Positions 58,542 through 64,000 of a DNA stretch of 64,000 nucleotides are shown here, one piece after another (within the stretch, counting starts at the first letter, position 1; each line of letters opens with the position of its first letter). The stretch covers positions 124,001 to 188,000 of the forward strand of contig VXCM01000223.1 in assembly GCA_014773175.1 (NCBI GenBank), written 5' to 3'. Below the pieces are notes generated by a model. That model did no database searches, had not been told where the DNA came from, and saw nothing but the letters and a program-made list of their open reading frames with translations. Source of the DNA: Lucifuga dentata (Eukaryota; Chordata; Actinopteri; Ophidiiformes; Bythitidae). A program made the position numbers and the translations under genes.

Positions 58542-59152
58542 TTAAAGGGTCATACCTGTGATGTTTCATGTTTGAGCCCAACAAATACTACCTGCATACA
58601 CCTTACATTACTGACAACCATTTTCCAAAACATAAAACCGTATTTTAGATTTCATGTTTTGCCAAATCCTCTAATCTTTCAAAGTCAAATGTTCAGGTGA
58701 TACACCCATCTTAAAATTCAATGTTTTGCCTGCTAACACTTATGCATGACTGCTGAAGGCATGATCATTTTAATTTCTTGGTAAAAGCAGTCTTTACCTG
58801 GGATTGTATTCTCTGGCAGAGACATTCATTGTCTTCTGTGTGGCTCCATGTTGGACTGGTTAAGTTAAGGTAACTTTGACAAAAAAAAAAAAAAAAAAAN
58901 AAAAAAAAAAAAAAAAAAAGTTAATCAACTTGTTCGCTGTGATGGATTACCTATCTCAAGCACGATTCAAGTCTCTACAAGTTGATTCTTATAGTGTACT
59001 GGAATGAACCCAAACCGATGGTAGTCTGGAGGGTAGGAAAAACAATTGTAATATTTACCACTGCAATAGCATGTTTTGGAAAATGGTTGGCAGTAATGTA
59101 ACATGTGTGTAGGTTGTATTTATTGGGCTCAAACATGCAAAATCACCTTTAA
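58542..59152 (-). mobile_element. MITE, minus orientation, near full length (copy 12)
   Basis: It starts TTAAAGGGTCATACCTGTGA, then the L-type interior (AAAACCGTATTTTAG, AGTCAAATGTTCAGGTGATA). After a poly(A) tract with N (58881-58919) come the R-type blocks reversed (CGCTGTGATGGATTACCTAT, CTGCAATAGCATGTTTTGG). It ends CAAAATCACCTTTAA; the GGTATGGT bases expected before CCTTTAA are missing. Confidence 0.83.
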
Positions 59153-60217
59153 GTAGCCAAGTAAAACTATCCAAAGTATGTTTAAATCCATAATTTTTAA
59201 AGGGGCTAAAAGTATTTGTGTTACCCACAACATAATGTTTTTGTTGTGTGGTGGAATTTTTGGGAAATGGTAGTATTTTAACTCTTCAGGTACTACAGCG
59301 TGTAGGTAGATCCTACTCTGGATGCTGCAGGGTTTTAGTTTCTCTCATAGGCCTTTATGGCCTTTGGCTTGTTCTCACTGTGAATTTGGACTGTAAGTAC
59401 AGGTGTTGAATGACATAATAGTGGTGGGCAGTTCAATCCTGAAGCTGAAGAGTGAAATGATACTGTTGGATAGAAATGGTTCTCTGTGAGTAGCAGGAAT
59501 GGAGAGGGGATCAGAGAGGATAAGAGCAAGGACAGAAGGAAGAGGTGAGATTGAAAAGAAACAAGAGGAAAATGGTTAGGTTGGAGAAAGGTAAGCCAGG
59601 ATAAGCTTTTTGACAAGTGAGCTCTGGGCTGGAGAAAGCCAGTCAAACAAAAAGTCTGCTAAGTTTGTTTTATTCATTCTGTGGACAACGATGGCTGTGC
59701 CGTCTATTTTTTTTTTTTTACAGCGATGCACAAACAAGAAGCAGAATACAAATACTAGTGAATAGAAGCCTGGAATATTTTGCTCTCCTTTTATCGAAAG
59801 ATTTTTGATTGAGCCCGATCTCTCTGCTATGTTGGAAATTACTAAATGATTCAACATTTTCTGACACCTCAGAATTTACTGGCATTCTCATCACTTATTC
59901 TCTTTAATCACATCCTCTTTCAGTTCAAACCTGCTTCACACATATTGTAGGCATTTAAAATTCTACAGAAGCCCAGCTCCAAAGCAAACGGTGACAATAA
60001 CTATTCATTATTTAGGGTTGGTTTTTTTTTTTTGTTTTTTGTTTTTTTGGTAGCCCTGGTACTCAATGTTAACTAATGGGATGTCAAATAGAGTTATTTG
60101 CTATTGCTGGTGTAGAATAACACTTTGTCAAACAGGAAATTAGATATACATTAATTATACATTCATTGAGGCATTTCTTGATTGTATGAGCAAGCTAACT
60201 ACATCTGTATTACATCT

Positions 60218-60267
<50 letters not shown>

Positions 60268-62899
60268 TATTTTTATTTTTTTTTGTGCAAAAGGCATCAG
60301 AAGTCTAAAATATGTTACAAAAGAGTGTGAGACTGTTACAGATAATTTTTCCGACTGTCAGTTGTAAAAATACCTCAAGGAGAGTCATTAACTGGCATTC
60401 GCACACACACACACACACACACACGCCACCGCAAGACTCCTCAGGGTGGATTCTAATGATGCCCATAAGATGTGTCCATCAGAACCATGATCAGTGTCTA
60501 AAAGGGGATCCAGCACTGACCTAATAAGCCAAGTCTTTCTTCTTTGCTTCTTATTGTACTGTCTGAAAGAAGGCGTTGGGAATCACGAATAGGGAATGCT
60601 GGGAAGCACGGAAGGGGAAGATGCTAGAACTATGATAGTATGTCCTCAGGAAATTTTGCTTTATGTCTTTGTGGGCCACTTTTCTTTCATATTGATGCTT
60701 TGCTGCACAGGAAGGACAATCACTTGTATCATATGAAAATGTCTTTCTAGTAAAAGGTCCAGAACAGAGGAGTTGAGTGCAAAATTCCCTCCAGACAGGA
60801 ATGTTTAGTCTTTTCATTTAATTGGTCAACACGGGTGTGAAAGGACTCAAGTTGGGTTAAATGTTTTTTCCCTATGAATCTGAGCCTTTCACCTCATACC
60901 CTTGCAAAGAACAATGCTGCTAAAGATAAAAAGCAACCAAAACAGGAGAGCATGGATATAGTGGCGAATGGCTCATAGAGGATATTTATGTAATCTTGGA
61001 GCACCAGGGCCGACTCAAACCGGACTTAGAGCTGCTGTTGCAGAGAGAGGCCCAAGGACAGTAGCAAATTTTTTAAATCCCTGGTAGACACTGAAAGTTA
61101 AGACAAGCAATGCTGCAATAAAACAAAGTCTAACCCATTTATCTGAGCATCCCACACAACCCCTGTCCCAGATTTACAGCCCCGGGCATCCAGCACCACC
61201 AAATCTTCTGGCAGCCTCTGCTGCAGATATTGATAGGAAGAATGAGAATCCCACTAAGGAATTCTAGCTTCCCAAAACATGAGCTGGTTCTTAATGGTTT
61301 GAAATCTCACGCCAAACATGCATTGTATGAAATCATATGCACTGTAATCAAATTGTAAACCAGATAAATTGCTTCTTATTGATTTGTTCTATTTTCCTGA
61401 GCTTGATTAGCAAGTATGTAGTGGTATATGGCATTAAGGCATTTTATGGATTGTTTGACAAAGCCTGGTCTTTGTTGAGCATTTGTATCCTCCGGAGACA
61501 GAACACAGCCGCTATTCCATCAAGAGTAAAATGCCTGTTTGAAAACAATAAGAACAGGCCCTCTCTCATCATTAGATCTAAAGCACTTAATCCCACACTG
61601 AGGCAGATCCCCTCTTCCACTCAAAACCTTTTCTTTATATCAGTCACATATGGATTTCCTTTGTGGAGTGTGTCTGCATACCAAGTTGCTGATGCTAACC
61701 TCTGGAGGTGAAGGGCAATCTTTGCCATTATGCCCCTCGTTGGGATGTTCCAAGTATGCAGATAGATACAGGAGGTATATGCATTGCACTATGTGAAAAG
61801 AAGTCGGGCAGTGAGACAGAAAAAGTATCAATCATACTTAAAAATGCTTTTGTTCCTGGAATGTTAAAACGATGCAGTTTAGGACTGACGTTCATGCAAG
61901 CTTTGAATGAAAGCAGCATTTCATTCCCTTTAGATTTCCAACTTATAAGAAGAAGTGTGTCCTTTACTGTGTTGTAAAGGACAACACAATAAAGGACAAC
62001 ATACATACATACGTACATACACAGGCACACACACTTACATATGGCAGTATTCCTGCCAGTCTTTCTGTTTGCTACAGGGATAAATATTTATAGTAGGTGA
62101 TGTGACATTTTCACTATGACGGCTTTGCTTTGGGTGTGTATGAAAATTGTAAGAAGACCTTGTCGTCACAGGAAATTTTACAGCAGGCATGGAGGCAATT
62201 TCTTTGTTGTGCTTGCTCCTCACTGAAGCTCCAAGGCTCTTCAAAAAGACAACAATGGTCCTGTTGTTCTATCTTTTCTAAATTCATGCCTGGTAAAAGG
62301 AACATAAACTCTTTTCCCTGTGAGCCTCTGCTAGTTGTGCTCATATCGGCACAGTTCAGGCACAGAGGAACAGTTTTCAAAGTGTCACCGTTTAGGGCAT
62401 GGTTTGGTTGTCAGCAGCTAAATGAATAAATAATGTGCCCTCAAGTCGCATTTGATGTAGTGGGATTTGATCTGATACGACTTTTCACTCAAGCTAGCTA
62501 ACATCTAGATATTTTTCCCCCTCAGGGTTTTAACATATGTGGAAGATGTTCATAGTCATTCCATTTACAATGTCATTGGATAGAAGATTTAAAAAGCAGC
62601 AGATTCTAAATGTATTTCTTTTTATATCATGATAAAACTAAAATACAGTTCATTTGGAAGCATTTTACATTATCAGCACATACAGTACAATGTGCGTGCA
62701 TGTCTAAATGCATAATCACAGGAATGAGGTGTGTGAGTGCATATATGTACGCTACACGTTAGCCTCCCTCTGGGCTTCCGTGGTGCAGGTAGGCATAGAA
62801 TAGAGAGTTAAAGAGCAATGGCTTTTAGGAGGTGAACACAATTGGAGGAAAAATTTGCCTGCAGTGTTTGGACATGGCCTACTTCTAAGCTCCAGGTCA
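59153..62899. other. Non-coding stretch with simple repeats
   Basis: (ATT)n of about 16 units lies at 60219-60267, (CA)n at 60401-60424 and a short (ACAT)n at about 62,000-62,020. Open frames up to 124 codons (61337-61711) have no recognisable motif. A small direct repeat AAAGGACAACA lies near 61,976-62,001. Confidence 0.5.
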
Positions 62900-63458
62900 T
62901 TAAATGGCCATACATGCGATTTTTGCATGTTTAAGCCCAATAAATACTATCAGCATGCACAGTATGTTACTAAAACAAACTGTATTTTAGTTTTTCTGCT
63001 ATTTTGCCAAATCCCCTATTCTTCCAAAATCAAATGTTCAGGTGATACATCCCCCTTCAAATTCAATGTTTTGCCTGCTAACAGTATGCCTAAATGTAGA
63101 AGGGACGGTCATTTTTAATTTCTCTGTAAAAACCGTCTTCCCCTGGGACTATGTTTCCTGGTGGAGACATATATTGGACTGGTTAAGTAAAGTCACTTTG
63201 ACAAAATAGGGGTATAGTAGTTTTAATAGACAGTGTTCACTGTGGTGGATTACGTATCTCAAGCACGTTTCAAGTCTCTACAAGTTGATTTTAATAATGG
63301 ACTGGAATGAACTGAAACCAATGGCAGTTTGAAAGACAGGAACAAAATTCTAAAATTTACTGTTATAGTGTATTTTGGAAAATGGTTTACAGTAATGTAA
63401 CATGTATGTGGGTTTATATTGGGCTCAAACATGCAAAATTGTCAGTATTGTCCTTTAA
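62900..63458 (-). mobile_element. TTAA-flanked MITE, minus orientation, near full length (copy 13)
   Basis: It starts TTAAATGGCCATACATGCGA, then the L-type interior (AAACTGTATTTTAG, AATCAAATGTTCAGGTGATA). It ends with the R-type interior reversed (AACTGAAACCAATGGCAGTT) and CAGTATTGTCCTTTAA. Both TTAA are present (62900-62903, 63455-63458). Confidence 0.85.
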
Positions 63459-64000
63459 TGTGCTCTTCCACTCTGTTTAAAGTGTATAAATGGGATTTAA
63501 CTTATTCTCATATTTCTTAATGTCTGTGTCTTGTCATTTGGCAGCTCAGTCAAGCTGACCAAAATTCAGAGCTGTGGTATCTAATGGTGTATTTAGTGGT
63601 TTGGATAAAGTATCTTAGGTTCCACTGGTTTAGTGACATCCTGTTTGTGGCGCCTTGCCGTATGACCTTGGATACCCTCTGTAAGCCACAGTGTCTGCCA
63701 AGGTGTGTGTTGGTACTGTAGTGGCCTATTCTTGTCTTTGGTCTTTGTAGCGCCTGAGTGTGTGAATAATGTCCTGCAGGAGACACTCTAAGTGCAACGT
63801 CTAGGACTCAGGCGTCAGCAATAATATCAGGGCAAGCTCTCCTCTCTCGTCTCCTCTGTGTGCAGTGGCATGGGGATATTACAGCATTAGAACGCATGAA
63901 TTATAGCCATATTGTTAGCTCAATGCCAGGGGACATAGACATGTCTCTGGGACCACCATGTCATCAGTCAAAAGCTGGAAATGAACAAACAGGGATTGTG
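63459..64000. other. Right-edge stretch, unassigned
   Basis: A 78-codon minus frame (63550-63786) has a mixed composition (RIGHYSTNTHLGRHCGLQRV) that might come from a retroelement, but I cannot place it in a family. No other feature. Confidence 0.4.

Noticed and set aside
63550..63786. 78-codon minus frame as a LINE ORF
   Set aside because: Composition is suggestive, but no conserved motif could be named.

Overview
This window reads as nuclear DNA of a vertebrate, most likely a teleost fish. It is AT-rich, has no operon-like gene packing, and is full of dinucleotide and trinucleotide microsatellites. It carries decayed Tc1-like transposons, decayed non-LTR retrotransposons of fish type, a tRNA-derived SINE and many copies of one MITE family. 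No intact protein-coding gene lies wholly inside it. Nearly all open frames are short and chance-like, and several are only homopolymer read-through (poly-Lys, poly-Phe).

Layout. 1-1.8 kb holds a broken minus-strand LINE: the endonuclease part of ORF2, then the proline-rich end of ORF1, cut off by the window edge. 2.8-3.2 kb is an internally deleted Tc1-like element with both ends and the last 34 codons of its transposase. 5.93-6.79 kb is an unclassified inverted-repeat element. 12.5-27 kb carries six MITE copies or fragments, a Tc1-like transposase relic at 17.5 kb, and a locally duplicated microsatellite block at 27.2-27.9 kb. 30.1-31.6 kb is a broken rhodopsin-like receptor gene with recognisable TM1, TM3-5 and TM7. 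32.2-33.0 kb is the C-terminal end of a second LINE ORF2. 33-42.6 kb is mostly plain sequence with candidate CTCF and RFX (X-box) motifs. 42.6-43.0 kb is the 5' end of another Tc1-like element. 45-47.2 kb has two MITEs and a third LINE fragment. 48.5-48.84 kb is a 101-bp tandem repeat.

The best candidate for a living gene is at 50.8-51.24 kb: the densest CpG cluster noticed, with an X-box, upstream ORFs, an ATG in good context and a consensus splice donor. If real, everything to the right of 51,242 is intron 1 of a plus-strand gene whose other exons lie outside the window. That right-hand part holds five more MITE copies, a SINE and many microsatellites.

The most striking pattern is the MITE family: about 13 copies or fragments in 64 kb, in both orientations, with TTAA at the ends and long imperfect terminal inverted repeats. 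One copy carries a nested second MITE, one is flanked by about 50-bp direct repeats, and one has two ends of the same type. A second pattern is technical: each of the 14 single-base Ns sits in or beside low-complexity sequence, and several have the same sequence on both sides, which points to unmerged contig ends. I did not find a convincing novel multi-gene system.
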